Assembly (NCBI GenBank): GCA_017439665.1
Contig: JAFSIS010000062.1
Coordinates: 1 to 64,000 of the forward strand
Length of the DNA: 64,000 nt
Reading direction: 5' to 3'
DNA from: Lachnospiraceae bacterium
GTDB taxonomy: Bacteria > Bacillota > Clostridia > Lachnospirales > Lachnospiraceae
The notes under the pieces were generated by a model, which worked only from the letters and a program-made list of their open reading frames with translations, searched no databases and was not told the origin of the DNA. Made by a program: the position numbers and the translations under genes. Positions 8,783 to 16,767 of the stretch are shown piece by piece. The number at the start of each line of letters is the position of its first letter. Within the stretch, counting starts at the first letter, position 1.

Positions 8783-8807
8783 TACCGTCTCTTGTCAAGG
8801 GACGATA
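8783..8807. repeat. 25-base hairpin repeat, copy 2
   Basis: TACCGTCTCTT and AAGGGACGATA around loop GTC, with an extra G/C closing pair. Compared with copy 1 at 2245, one change gives a G-U pair and one a mismatch, so the fold is kept. Confidence 0.65.
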
Positions 8808-8832
8808 CTTCCACCTGTGATTGACAAAAACG

Positions 8833-9312
8833 ATGTATCGGATAAACTGGAATTGTCAAGAGCAGATATTACAATGGATTGAGAGAAACAGAAGATTTGG
8901 AGTTGGAGGTGATGCAATGCTATTCCATACTTTTAATTCCCAAGAGGGAAGAAGCAATTACGGTGGTTCTGCTTTTGTAGAAATACAGTTTTGTAATATG
9001 CCGTTTCAAATCCCTATAAAGGAGTTAGTAGCCGTTAAAAATATTCAACATTGGAAAAACGATTCTTTATATATCCACATAGATGATGACGGCGCATTCT
9101 ACCAAGAATATAGTCGTTTTTTTGATTGTGGAACTTACAATAATTTAAAAACCGGAACTGTCGATTTGTATGGTATCAATTACTATGATCCATCATTAAC
9201 CGACTCCATCATAAAAAGACTTAATACGGAAAAGCCAGTAGATTATGAAGTATTAACAGAATGGCTAATTAAGGCAAAATGGTATAATGGATTCTATATT
9301 TTAGGGATATAA
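8833..9312 (+). CDS. Unidentified soluble protein, possibly immunity type
   Basis: 159 residues from ATG 8833 (MYRINWNCQEQILQWIERN); an in-frame TTG at 8821 is possible. No convincing Shine-Dalgarno precedes either start; a hairpin repeat ends 25 bases upstream and may have replaced the original leader. The protein is mixed alpha/beta with many aromatic residues (SLYIHIDDDGAFYQEYSRFF) and no signal peptide. No family recognised. Context is an island of toxin-antitoxin and immunity-like remnants. Confidence 0.5.
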   Translation: MYRINWNCQEQILQWIERNRRFGVGGDAMLFHTFNSQEGRSNYGGSAFVEIQFCNMPFQIPIKELVAVKNIQHWKNDSLYIHIDDDGAFYQEYSRFFDCGTYNNLKTGTVDLYGINYYDPSLTDSIIKRLNTEKPVDYEVLTEWLIKAKWYNGFYILGI

Positions 9313-9348
9313 ACAGATTTTGGGCTTGAATAAGTTTGAGCCGCTTAA

Positions 9349-9453
9349 GCAAAAATATTTGAACAATCAAAGGTATATCAGGCATTAAAAAGTGACGATT
9401 ATTTTCAGGTTCAATATACAGGGCAATGTGATAAAGTGCGAGGAAAAGAGTGA
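9349..9453 (+). pseudogene. C-terminal remnant of an unknown protein
   Basis: An open stretch without a start reads FEQSKVYQALKSDDYFQVQY and ends ...GQCDKVRGKE at TGA 9451. It looks like a genuine protein tail, but no family can be named. Confidence 0.25.
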
Positions 9454-9505
9454 TAAAAAATCTCCTCTTTAGGATGCAGGGATTTGAATTTAGCGGTGAA
9501 ATAAA

Positions 9506-9888
9506 ATGGATAATACTCATAATGTAGGAAATCGAATAATGAATACTTATATATATCACACACCGTCAGGCTATGTTATGATAGATACTGGGTATGAACA
9601 TAGTCTTGCAAGCGTCAAAAAGAAATTGAAAAGGATTGGCATACTATGAGTGATAAAGCAATGCCTGCACTAAAAAGAGGGCAAAATTCGTTTGATGGTG
9701 GATGCAGTACATTTCTTGCCTGGATGTTTTGTAAATTGATGACTTTGTTTGGTAAAGCGGAGCATCGGTTTCTTTGTATAGAGGATAAGTTTAATGACCG
9801 ACTTATAGAGATAACGGATGAAAATAAAAATGAACTAAAAAAATACGAGGCTGGAATAAAAAATATTCATCTTCGTTCATTGAAATGA
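9506..9888 (+). pseudogene. Metallo-beta-lactamase-fold hydrolase, internally deleted
   Basis: Two parts of one gene overlap by ATGA. Part one (9506-9649) gives NTYIYHTPSGYVMIDTGYEH, the usual first strands of an MBL-fold hydrolase ending in the IDTG turn. Part two (9646-9888) gives ALKRGQNSFDGGCSTF and HRFLCIEDKFNDRLIEITDEN, the later lid region, then stops at KNIHLRSLK where the HLPGHT metal motif would start. The HxHxDH zinc motif is absent, so a deletion of some 40 codons plus a frameshift has removed the active site. The family includes many zinc hydrolases; substrate cannot be told. Confidence 0.6.
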
Positions 9889-9979
9889 TGCCATTGGCTT
9901 AAAGCACAGGGGTACAAATGAATAGGTATTGACCGTACCCTTACAGGTCAGCTTACAATCATATTGGGAGGTGATCGGT

Positions 9980-10195
9980 ATGTTAATAGATAGTAATACC
10001 TATGACCGCATTGTGAGTGCCATTGATAAGGGGCAGTGTCCGGATTGGAATACCGCTTTAGGCGGAGCTATTATGATTCATGGATGTGGTGGTTCTTCCG
10101 ACTGGACTGCAGGATGTGTTGCTGTAGATAATGATGTAATGGACTTGCTGTTTGACTATTGCTCAGTAGGAACCAAGATTACCATATTACCATGA
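9980..10195 (+). pseudogene. L,D-transpeptidase (YkuD) catalytic fragment
   Basis: 71 residues from ATG 9980 with GGGAGGTG upstream. The sequence NTALGGAIMIHGCGG...DWTAGCVAVDN is the YkuD signature: the IHG histidine and the S/T-x-G-C catalytic cysteine (AGC) are both present, ending GTKITILP. Full enzymes have a further 80-150 residues at the N-terminus, including a signal peptide and the first strands of the fold, which are missing. Such enzymes make 3-3 crosslinks in peptidoglycan; this fragment is unlikely to be exported or active. Confidence 0.65.
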
Positions 10196-10337
10196 TTTTC
10201 TATGGAAAGGATTTTGATACAGGGTGTTCGTAAATTGAATATATGAAAGTATGCCATCGTTTCGTTTTTTGATGAAACAGTGGTTTTTTCGTTAGGTTTG
10301 TACTTGGTACCTTAGATACCACTATCCGCCTGCGATA

Positions 10338-10366
10338 TTGACAAAGAAGCAAAGAGGGAATATAAT
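10338..10366 (+). promoter_or_regulatory. Consensus sigma-A promoter of the toxin-antitoxin pair
   Basis: TTGACA, 17 bases, TATAAT: a full consensus. The 80-base leader to the antitoxin contains no obvious operator besides A-rich sequence. Confidence 0.9.
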
Positions 10367-10448
10367 AATCTTGGAACAAAGAAACCAAGAAACAAAGAAA
10401 ATGTATAAATTATTTGAAGTAGTGAACACTATGGAAGGAGGAGCCAAA

Positions 10449-10823
10449 ATGCAGGCAGCAATGATGAAGGGAAGCATTTCTATGGAAATGAAAAAAATCA
10501 GTATATCAGAAAAAAGACAGATTACAATTCCGCAGAAGTTTTTTACTATGTTAGGGTTTGATACAGAAGCAGAGTGTATAGTACGAGGCAATGAATTAGT
10601 TCTTCGTCCGGTAAAGACAAATGCAGGGGGAGAGTTTGCTGAGCAGATTTTGGCAGACCTTATCGCACAGGGACTTAGTGGGGAAGAACTGCTGACTCGT
10701 TTTAAGCAGGCACAAAAAGAGGTTCGCCCTGCGGTGGAGGCAATGCTGGCTGAGGCAGAGCAGGTGGCAGGTGCAAATGCAGAGTATGCCACTTATGAGG
10801 ATATTTTCGGAGCGGAGGAGTAG
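10449..10823 (+). CDS. AbrB/MazE-type antitoxin
   Basis: 124 residues from ATG 10449 (AGGAGG eight bases upstream). Longer frames upstream overlap the promoter and are rejected. The segment ISISEKRQITIPQKFFTMLG and then ECIVRGNELVLRPV (residues 15-57) is a SpoVT/AbrB swapped-hairpin DNA-binding domain. The C-terminal 65 residues are helical and acidic (ILADLIAQGLSGEELLTRF), expected to wrap the toxin. It is followed after two bases by the RelE/ParE-like gene. Type II antitoxins of this form repress their own promoter, here the consensus promoter at 10338. Confidence 0.85.
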   Translation: MQAAMMKGSISMEMKKISISEKRQITIPQKFFTMLGFDTEAECIVRGNELVLRPVKTNAGGEFAEQILADLIAQGLSGEELLTRFKQAQKEVRPAVEAMLAEAEQVAGANAEYATYEDIFGAEE

Positions 10824-10825
10824 GT

Positions 10826-11122
10826 ATGGCGGAAGTAAGATTTCTTCCTCCGGCGGCTAAATACCTGAAGAAACTGAGGGATAAAAAGTTAAAGGCGCTG
10901 TATCAGGAAGCAATTGATAAAATTTGTAAAGATCATATGGCAGGTGAGCCAAAGACCGGTGATTTGTCCGGTGTGTATGGATATGATATTTACTACAATA
11001 AGACGAATTATGAATTGGCATATACGGTGGAGTATCTGGAAGATAAGGTGATTGTAGTGATTATGGCAGGAACCAGAGAAAACTTTTATGATCAGTTAAA
11101 GCAGTACATGAGAAATATGTGA
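10826..11122 (+). CDS. RelE/ParE-family toxin
   Basis: 98 residues: MAEVRFLPPAAKYLKKLRDKK, then IYYNKTNYELAYTVEYL and VIVVIMAGTRENFYDQLKQY. This is the usual RelE/ParE layout of two helices followed by a beta-sheet and a C-terminal helix, with the basic face of RelE-like ribonucleases. It is likely a ribosome-dependent mRNA endonuclease or gyrase poison; which of the two cannot be decided. It starts two bases after the antitoxin stop, so translation is coupled. A hairpin terminator follows. Confidence 0.82.
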   Translation: MAEVRFLPPAAKYLKKLRDKKLKALYQEAIDKICKDHMAGEPKTGDLSGVYGYDIYYNKTNYELAYTVEYLEDKVIVVIMAGTRENFYDQLKQYMRNM

Positions 11123-11130
11123 TTTTTATG

Positions 11131-11171
11131 TGGGAGAACCAGTTCGATGAAAGAACCGATTCTCCCATTTT
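11131..11171 (+). terminator. Terminator of the toxin-antitoxin operon
   Basis: TGGGAGAA and TTCTCCCA pair across a 21-base loop with partial inner GTTC/GAAC pairing; TTTT follows. Confidence 0.6.
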
Positions 11172-11354
11172 CCAGACTACTGAAAAAATTGAAAAAGTTT
11201 CAGATTTTTGTAACAATGGACATAAGAATATTTGTTATTGTTATGGGAAGGGTGTTGGCAGAGGCGGCGTGGTGCTTCTCATTCGTAATAATGACTTTCA
11301 AATAGCCTTATCCATTAAGTGTATGGATAGGACTATTCTCCTGGTTAGGGGCAC

Positions 11355-11741
11355 TTATCTCGCCCCTCTGTCTCTGCTTTGGTAAGGTTGGCTGGCGTTT
11401 AGCCTGTCAGCCTTTTCTTGATACCGCTTTATCTTATCGTGCATGGTTTCGGTTTTGGGAGTGGCTTTCTCTCCGTAGGCGTCTTCCCACTTGACACATT
11501 CGTTCTGATATGTGTCGGTGGCACGTTTTGCGGTATAGAATGCTGTGTAGAAATCCTGCGCCGTTGCAAATCCATGTTGTCTGACGATACTCGATAATCC
11601 GGCTTTGAGGGTTCGGATTTTCTCGTTTTTGGTGGCAATCCTGCTTTCAAGCTCCTTTTTCTTGGTAAGCCTTGCAAGTCCCTTTAAATCCCCTAATTCA
11701 ATCTCCAGTTGATTCCAGTAAAAATTTCCTGGCAGTCCCAT
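11355..11741 (-). pseudogene. C-terminal fragment of a relaxase/mobilization protein
   Basis: About 128 residues, helical and strongly basic: LARLTKKKELESRIATKNEK, ...YQNECVKWEDAYGE..., ending RYQEKADRLNASQPYQSRDR. This resembles the coiled C-terminal tails of MobA/MobL-type relaxases of Firmicute mobilizable elements. The catalytic N-terminal domain with its HxH and tyrosine is missing, and the apparent start has no ribosome site. It marks a decayed mobile element inside the island. The assignment is by composition and style, so moderate. Confidence 0.45.
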
Positions 11742-11806
11742 TAAATGGGGGTTGCAAAGTCCCCTATCTCAGGCAGTGATATAGATTATACACATTGGAG
11801 GTAGAT

Positions 11807-11944
11807 ATGATGAAAGTAATATATCCGGTAATCTTTACAGAAGTAGACACTAATATTTTGATTGAGGTTCCCGACTTGCGCATTACAGGCAGCACTTATG
11901 GTGAAATTGGGTGTTTCCAGGTAAACGGGAGTAAAAAATATTGA
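11807..11944 (+). pseudogene. HicB-like antitoxin fragment
   Basis: 45 residues after GGAGG: MMKVIYPVIFTEVDTNILIE followed by VPDLRITG. HicB antitoxins begin with this YPxIF...(F/V)PDL strand pattern, but the helical and DNA-binding parts are missing and no HicA toxin gene is nearby. Truncated remnant. Confidence 0.5.
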
Positions 11945-12008
11945 AAAAGCTATTGCTTTTCGCCTGTTTTGGCAAAGTGGATGAAAGTGTAGTAGAAAAA
12001 GACAGGTA

Positions 12009-12052
12009 TTGACTCTCTCGCAGCGTGATCCTTTAGAATAAAATCTAAAGGA
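12009..12052 (+). promoter_or_regulatory. MerR-type promoter with 19-base spacer and dyad
   Basis: TTGACT and TAGAAT are 19 bases apart, the over-long spacing that MerR-family activators correct by untwisting DNA. A 9-bp perfect inverted repeat (TCCTTTAGA/TCTAAAGGA, 12029-12037 and 12044-12052) covers the -10 and the Shine-Dalgarno. It may be the operator, or in RNA a hairpin hiding the ribosome site. Confidence 0.6.
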
Positions 12053-12062
12053 GGAAGATGTT

Positions 12063-12872
12063 ATGAAGACTGTAAAAGAAATATCAGAATTAACAGGTAT
12101 CAGTATCCGGGCATTAAGATATTATGATGAAATAGGTTTGCTTGTTCCAACAGACAGGACAGAAGCCGGGTATAGGCTATATGATGATAAGGCTTTAGAA
12201 AAACTAAGTGCAATATTGTTTCTGAAGGAATTGGATATACCGCTTAATACGATTAAAGAAGTGGTAAATGATGAAAACAGTGATTATAGGGCTGTCCTGA
12301 TAAACTACCGGAAAAATCTTGTACAAAAAATCAGTAGATTGCAAGGCTTACTGGGTGTAGTAGATGGTATGGAATCAGATAATGCCCCTGTTAGTTTTGA
12401 AGCTTTTCGTATAGAGGATGCAGAGAAAGTAACGAAGACCATAACAAATAGTCAGGATATGGATGGTTCTGCAATTGCCAAAATAAGAGATCTGGTAACA
12501 AATAATATGGTTGATGGAAATGTAGGTGTTGAGCTGTTACAAATATATGGCAGTAGAGAAAACTATTTAAGAGCTGTAGAGGAAAGTGCACTATATCCGG
12601 AAGTGAGTGCAGAGCTTCAGGAAGAATTAAAAAATATCTACTTTTCATTTAAGAATTCTTTCGGAGAGCTTAATGAAATACCACAGCTTGTAAAACGATT
12701 GGAAAATAATACAAAGAAGATGTACCGTACCGTAAATGCAAGATATATTTTATTAAAGGTAGCAGAGAGCTATTTGGAAAAAGGTAAAACTGCGCAAGTG
12801 CTGGATGAGCTTTATGGTACCGGGGTAACTGCCATCATTGGAAAAGCTATCAATGAATATTATGGGGTATGA
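12063..12872 (+). CDS. MerR-family transcriptional regulator
   Basis: 269 residues. The N-terminal winged helix-turn-helix is clear: VKEISELTGISIRALRYYDE, GLLVPTDRTEAGYRLYDDKA, then LSAILFLKELDIPLNTIKEV (residues 3-64). A dimerisation helix follows (residues 80-105). The C-terminal 150 residues are helical (NYLRAVEESALYPEVSAELQ, YILLKVAESYLEKGKTAQVL) and would form the ligand pocket; the pattern recalls TipA-like effector domains but I cannot assign a ligand. AAAGGAGG precedes the start. It appears to control its own 19-base-spacer promoter; no efflux pump or other target gene lies directly next to it. Confidence 0.85.
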   Translation: MKTVKEISELTGISIRALRYYDEIGLLVPTDRTEAGYRLYDDKALEKLSAILFLKELDIPLNTIKEVVNDENSDYRAVLINYRKNLVQKISRLQGLLGVVDGMESDNAPVSFEAFRIEDAEKVTKTITNSQDMDGSAIAKIRDLVTNNMVDGNVGVELLQIYGSRENYLRAVEESALYPEVSAELQEELKNIYFSFKNSFGELNEIPQLVKRLENNTKKMYRTVNARYILLKVAESYLEKGKTAQVLDELYGTGVTAIIGKAINEYYGV

Positions 12873-13039
12873 TTTTAAGCTTTAGTAACAAATTGAATTT
12901 GAAGGAGAGTACAAAGTGGGATTCCAGTTCCATGCATCTTTTGCAATTAAACTGAGAAAGTCTAAAAAGATGATTAAGGCAAAAGTAAAAGAGAATGGAT
13001 TTTGAAGGAATATTCAGCATCAATATTTTCAAAAAAAGA
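12873..13039 (+). other. Gap after the MerR gene
   Basis: AT-rich sequence with one tiny frame (VGFQFHASFAIKLRKSKK...) that has GAAGGAG upstream of a GTG at about 12916. It is too short and too weak to call. Nothing else recognisable. Confidence 0.3.
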
Positions 13040-13068
13040 TTGGAAAAAAGGAATCCTTATGGTACTAT
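13040..13068 (+). promoter_or_regulatory. Promoter of a short structured transcript
   Basis: TTGGAA, 17 bases, TACTAT. Transcription would start near 13075 and meet a strong terminator at 13135. Confidence 0.6.
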
Positions 13069-13074
13069 ATGTGT

Positions 13075-13160
13075 AAGATATAGCTGTGATGCGTTACAGT
13101 TTTGGTCTGGGCGAAAGCTCTTTGGATCACCGTAGGCGGGAAGAAATTCCCGCCATTTTT
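13075..13160 (+). ncRNA. Candidate small RNA or leader riboregulator
   Basis: Between a promoter and a terminator lie about 85 bases that fold into three hairpins: CTGTGA/TTACAG with loop TGCG, a GGGC/GCTC stem capped by GAAA, and the terminator hairpin capped by GAAA. A 55-codon gene starts 29 bases after the terminator. It does not match a riboswitch consensus I can recall. It could be an independent sRNA or a leader controlling the downstream small gene by attenuation. Confidence 0.45.
13135..13159 (+). terminator. Strong terminator with GAAA tetraloop
   Basis: GGCGGGAA and TTCCCGCC form a perfect 8-bp stem with loop GAAA, followed by ATTTTT. Confidence 0.85.
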
Positions 13161-13188
13161 GCTATAGAGGTATGTTTCGGAGGAAAAA

Positions 13189-13356
13189 ATGAAACGATTT
13201 GAGCGTTATTGCACGGATATTCGAGAGATAGACGGAATAAAGACTTACATTGTTTCACAGAAATATTTGAATGATATTTTATCAGATTTGGAATTACTTG
13301 CTTTGGTGGGGCAATCAATGCCTCTCATGGAGATAAGAAAAATAATGCAATATTAA
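13189..13356 (+). CDS. 55-residue protein of unknown function
   Basis: ATG is preceded by GGAGG with six bases between. The protein begins MKRFERYCTDIREIDGIKTY and ends MPLMEIRKIMQY; it is helical with a nearly balanced charge and no signal. No family recognised. It follows the structured RNA region and may be regulated by it. Confidence 0.5.
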   Translation: MKRFERYCTDIREIDGIKTYIVSQKYLNDILSDLELLALVGQSMPLMEIRKIMQY

Positions 13357-13357
13357 T

Positions 13358-13447
13358 ATGGTGACAGCCGGAGCGAAGCATAAGGATATTGCCGCAGAGC
13401 TCCCTGAGATGACATTTGGTTCTGAGACAGATAAGATGGAATGGTGA
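13358..13447 (+). other. Short reading frame before recQ
   Basis: 29 codons (MVTAGAKHKDIAAELPEMTF ... KMEW) end in a TGA three bases before the second possible recQ start. It has no ribosome site. It may be the 3' stub of a gene cut by the island, or simply leader sequence that couples translation into recQ. Confidence 0.3.
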
Positions 13448-15732
13448 GTATGGACGCAAGAGAAACTTTAAAATTATATTTTGGATATGATTCCTTTAAA
13501 CCGGGACAGGATGAGATTATCAGAGCCATCCTTTCCGAAGAGGATGTACTCGCAATTATGCCAACGGGAGCAGGTAAGTCCATTTGCTATCAGGTACCGG
13601 CCATGCTGCTTTCTGGTATCACGATTGTCATATCTCCGCTCATATCCCTTATGCAGGATCAGGTAAAGGCCCTAAACGAGGCGGGGATCCATGCAGGTTA
13701 TATCAACTCGTCTTTGACGGAGACACAGATAGCAAAGGTTTATGCCAAAGCTTTGGAGGGAAAATATAAAATCCTGTATGTAGCACCGGAACGCCTTGAG
13801 AGTTACGAGTTTACGACTTTTGCCGGTAGGGTAGATATCTCAATGGTAACAGTGGATGAGGCTCATTGTATCTCTCAGTGGGGGCAGGACTTCAGACCAG
13901 GCTACCTTAAAATCGTGGATTTTATCGATGGACTTCCTCAAAGACCGATTGTTAGTGCGTTTACCGCAACTGCAACAGAGGAAGTAAAGACGGATATCGC
14001 ATGCGTCCTGAAATTGCAGGATCCGAAGCTTGTCGTGACCGGATTTGATCGTGAGAATCTGTATTTTGATGTAGAGGCGACCAAAAGAAAAGATGACTAT
14101 GTGCTGGAGTATATCAGGAAGCATCCGGATGACAGTGGGATTATTTATTGTGCTACCAGAAAAAATGTAGATTCGCTTTTTGAATTACTGTCCGGTGCCG
14201 GTATTTTTGCGGCAAGATACCATGCCGGAATGAATAATGAAGACAGAAAGATAAGTCAGAATGACTTTATCTATGACAGAACTCCGGTAATGGTTGCAAC
14301 AAATGCGTTTGGAATGGGTATTGACAAATCCAACGTGAGGTTTGTCATACATTACAATATGCCTCAGAGCATGGAGAACTATTATCAGGAGGCAGGGCGT
14401 GCCGGACGAGATGGGGAACCATCTGAGTGTATACTGCTGTTTTCGGCACAGGACATTATGATAAACAAGTTCCTGCTTGATCATAAGGACTTTACAGAGA
14501 TTCCATATGAAGACATTGATCTGATCAGACAACGTGACACAAAAAGGCTTCAGATAATGGAAGGCTATTGCCGAACCTCGAGCTGCCTTCGCAACTATAT
14601 CCTCGAATATTTTGGTGAGAAGCGGGATGTGCCGTGTGGCAGTTGCGGGAACTGCCATAGGGAATTTACTGAAATCGACATGACAGAGGATGCAAAACTT
14701 GTCATTAACTGTGTATGGGAGGCAAAAGGAAGATATGGTTTGAATATAATCCTCGGTACGCTTCTTGGCGCAAACAGAGCCAGATTAAAGGAACTTGGAA
14801 CGGTTGATTACAGAACTTATGGTGTGCTTAAGAATCGATCTGAATCGGAGCTGAGACTTTTGGTCAGCCAGATGCTTTTGGACGGATATTTGTATCAGAC
14901 CGCAGATAAATACAGCGTGATCCGCATGGGTAATATAGAGCCGCTGAAGGATCCGAATACTCATGTCATGGTCAGGGCATCTAGGGATAGGGAACCTGAA
15001 CATCAGACGGGCCGCAGCAGGAAGAGTACGGATTCTCTTACAAGGGCAGGATACGAATTATTTGAGAGTCTTAGACAGCTTAGATTGATGATAGCCAGAG
15101 AGGAAGGGCTGCCTCCATATATCATCTTTAGTGATAAAACGCTGATCGATATGAGTATCAAGGCTCCGGCAGATAAGCAGTCTATCCTGGATGTGTCTGG
15201 AGTGGGTGAGGCAAAATATAAGAAATATGGCGAGAGATTCATAGAAGCGGTAACTGCTTTTATGGAGGAACACCCTGACGCTGTTACAAGTATTAAAGAC
15301 GAGGACAAACATGATACAGTAAAAGCAAAATCTCAGGTAAAGAAGAAACATAAACTTCCTTTTTACCTCAATCAGGAAGATGCAGATAAGTTTGAGTACC
15401 ATGATTTATATCTTGTATCTGAAATAAAAGATGAACTGAACCGGATAACGTCAGCAGAAAATGTGAAGCACATATTTGGAACAGATATCTTTAAGCTGCT
15501 TACCAGGATGGGATATGTCGAAGAACGTCAGGTAGATGGCCGGACCGTTCAGGTTCAAACTGAATTAGGACTATCCAGGGGAATTGAAGCCGTAGAAAAG
15601 ATCAGTAAAATAGGAAATACATACACAGTTCTGATGTATCCGCAGGAGGTTCAGAAAGAGATAGTGGAACACTATGTCGGAAATGTGGGATATTTAGAAT
15701 CCGATGAAAGTGATGAAAAAAATGCTATTTGA
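13441..15732 (+). CDS. recQ: RecQ-family ATP-dependent DNA helicase
   Basis: 763 residues. Superfamily 2 motifs are complete: Walker A MPTGAGKS (40-47), DEAH (139-142) in VDEAHCISQWGQDFRPGY, SAFTATAT, IIYCATRK, AFGMGIDKSNVRFVIHYNMP and QEAGRAGRDGE. A zinc-binding RQC segment follows (CRTSSCLRNYILEYFGE then CGSCGNC), and an HRDC-like domain around residues 520-610 (YELFESLRQLRLMIAREEGL). A further C-terminal domain of about 130 residues is outside the E. coli layout. RecQ unwinds 3'-tailed duplexes in recombination repair and fork restart. An alternative ATG is at 13450; neither has a good ribosome site, suggesting coupling to the short upstream frame. Confidence 0.93.
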   Translation: MVSMDARETLKLYFGYDSFKPGQDEIIRAILSEEDVLAIMPTGAGKSICYQVPAMLLSGITIVISPLISLMQDQVKALNEAGIHAGYINSSLTETQIAKVYAKALEGKYKILYVAPERLESYEFTTFAGRVDISMVTVDEAHCISQWGQDFRPGYLKIVDFIDGLPQRPIVSAFTATATEEVKTDIACVLKLQDPKLVVTGFDRENLYFDVEATKRKDDYVLEYIRKHPDDSGIIYCATRKNVDSLFELLSGAGIFAARYHAGMNNEDRKISQNDFIYDRTPVMVATNAFGMGIDKSNVRFVIHYNMPQSMENYYQEAGRAGRDGEPSECILLFSAQDIMINKFLLDHKDFTEIPYEDIDLIRQRDTKRLQIMEGYCRTSSCLRNYILEYFGEKRDVPCGSCGNCHREFTEIDMTEDAKLVINCVWEAKGRYGLNIILGTLLGANRARLKELGTVDYRTYGVLKNRSESELRLLVSQMLLDGYLYQTADKYSVIRMGNIEPLKDPNTHVMVRASRDREPEHQTGRSRKSTDSLTRAGYELFESLRQLRLMIAREEGLPPYIIFSDKTLIDMSIKAPADKQSILDVSGVGEAKYKKYGERFIEAVTAFMEEHPDAVTSIKDEDKHDTVKAKSQVKKKHKLPFYLNQEDADKFEYHDLYLVSEIKDELNRITSAENVKHIFGTDIFKLLTRMGYVEERQVDGRTVQVQTELGLSRGIEAVEKISKIGNTYTVLMYPQEVQKEIVEHYVGNVGYLESDESDEKNAI

Positions 15733-15921
15733 GATAGCAAAGGTTCATAATCGTACAAATTAAACTGATTTTAACAGAAGCAGATATGATTATTTCCAAG
15801 GGACCCGGCTTTATTGATATGCGGCGAGAAGGATAAGGCTGGTTCATGTATATAGCAACCGTTCCTTATAAAAAAGATGTAGAGTAAAAGTAAAATTCAG
15901 TCGTACAAAGAGGTTGGAAGC

Positions 15922-15972
15922 ATGCAAAGATTTGAAGTTTCTGCTATATATGAATCGGGAGTGGTTAGATGA
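15922..15972 (+). other. 16-codon leader frame coupled to the ATPase gene
   Basis: MQRFEVSAIYESGVVR starts after GAGGTTGGAAGC and its TGA overlaps the next ATG (ATGA). It could couple translation of the ATPase. The rest of 15733-15921 shows no other gene. Confidence 0.3.
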
Positions 15973-16685
15973 ATGAACAATTTATACAGCGTCTGTCTAT
16001 AGACTGGAATAAAATAGAACAAAGCAGTTATTTGCGAAAAATCGAAGCGATAAAAGATTTGGATGAGCTGGTGTTTGAAAAACCGATTACATTTTTTGTG
16101 GGAGAAAACGGAAGCGGTAAGTCAACGTTACTGGAAGCTCTTGCCATAGCATGTGGTTTTAATCCGGAGGGGGGGACAAAAAATTATTCCTTTTCAACAT
16201 ATGATTCGCATTCACAGCTGCATGAAGCCATAAGAGTTTCAAAAGGATTCCGTAAGGCTAAATGGGGATATTTTCTTAGAGCCGAAAGCTTTTATAATGT
16301 AGCAACCAAGGAGGAGGAATACGCAGATCTTGTACATCCGTCAGAAAAATATCACGAAAAATCATATGGGGAGAGCTTTCTTGCTCTTGCACAAAATCAG
16401 TTAAGACCTAATGGTTTATATTTGTTTGATGAACCTGAAGCAGCTTTATCTCCACAAAGGCAATTGACGTTACTTATGGAAATATGTTCCTGTGCCGGGC
16501 AAGGTTCACAATTTATTATCGTTACGCATTCTCCGATTTTATTAGGAATACCGAATGCACAGATTATCTCTTTCGATGATGGAGCAGTACATCCTTGTGA
16601 ATATGAAGATACAGAGAGCTATAAAGTGACTGAAATGTTTATTAATCATCGAGAGATTTTGCTGAAAAGATTACTTTCAGAGTAA
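15969..16685 (+). CDS. Small AAA/ABC-type ATPase (AAA_21-like)
   Basis: 238 residues. It has Walker A VGENGSGKST (44-53), a signature-like SYGESFLAL near residue 135, Walker B GLYLFDEPEAALSP near residue 150 and an H-loop FIIVTHSPILLGIPN. This single-domain, soluble ABC-type ATPase lacks a transporter partner and belongs to the stand-alone group related to RecF/OLD-like ATPases, some of which act in defence or nucleic-acid metabolism. No nuclease gene is adjacent. It overlaps a 16-codon frame by ATGA and ends in a clear terminator. Confidence 0.8.
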   Translation: MNEQFIQRLSIDWNKIEQSSYLRKIEAIKDLDELVFEKPITFFVGENGSGKSTLLEALAIACGFNPEGGTKNYSFSTYDSHSQLHEAIRVSKGFRKAKWGYFLRAESFYNVATKEEEYADLVHPSEKYHEKSYGESFLALAQNQLRPNGLYLFDEPEAALSPQRQLTLLMEICSCAGQGSQFIIVTHSPILLGIPNAQIISFDDGAVHPCEYEDTESYKVTEMFINHREILLKRLLSE

Positions 16686-16692
16686 AAAGAGA

Positions 16693-16728
16693 CCCGCCCA
16701 TTTTTTCAAATGGACGGGAATTCTTTTT
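16693..16728 (+). terminator. Terminator after the ATPase gene
   Basis: CCCGCCCATTT and AAATGGACGGG pair with one mismatch around TTTC; a T-run follows. It may also serve the convergent DUF4250 gene. Confidence 0.75.
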
Positions 16729-16767
16729 ACTCCAATATTCTGGCATCTGGGATCAGCCTTGACTTTT

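Noticed and set aside
10338..10448. 37-codon extension of the antitoxin
   Set aside because: It overlaps the consensus promoter; ATG 10449 follows AGGAGG.
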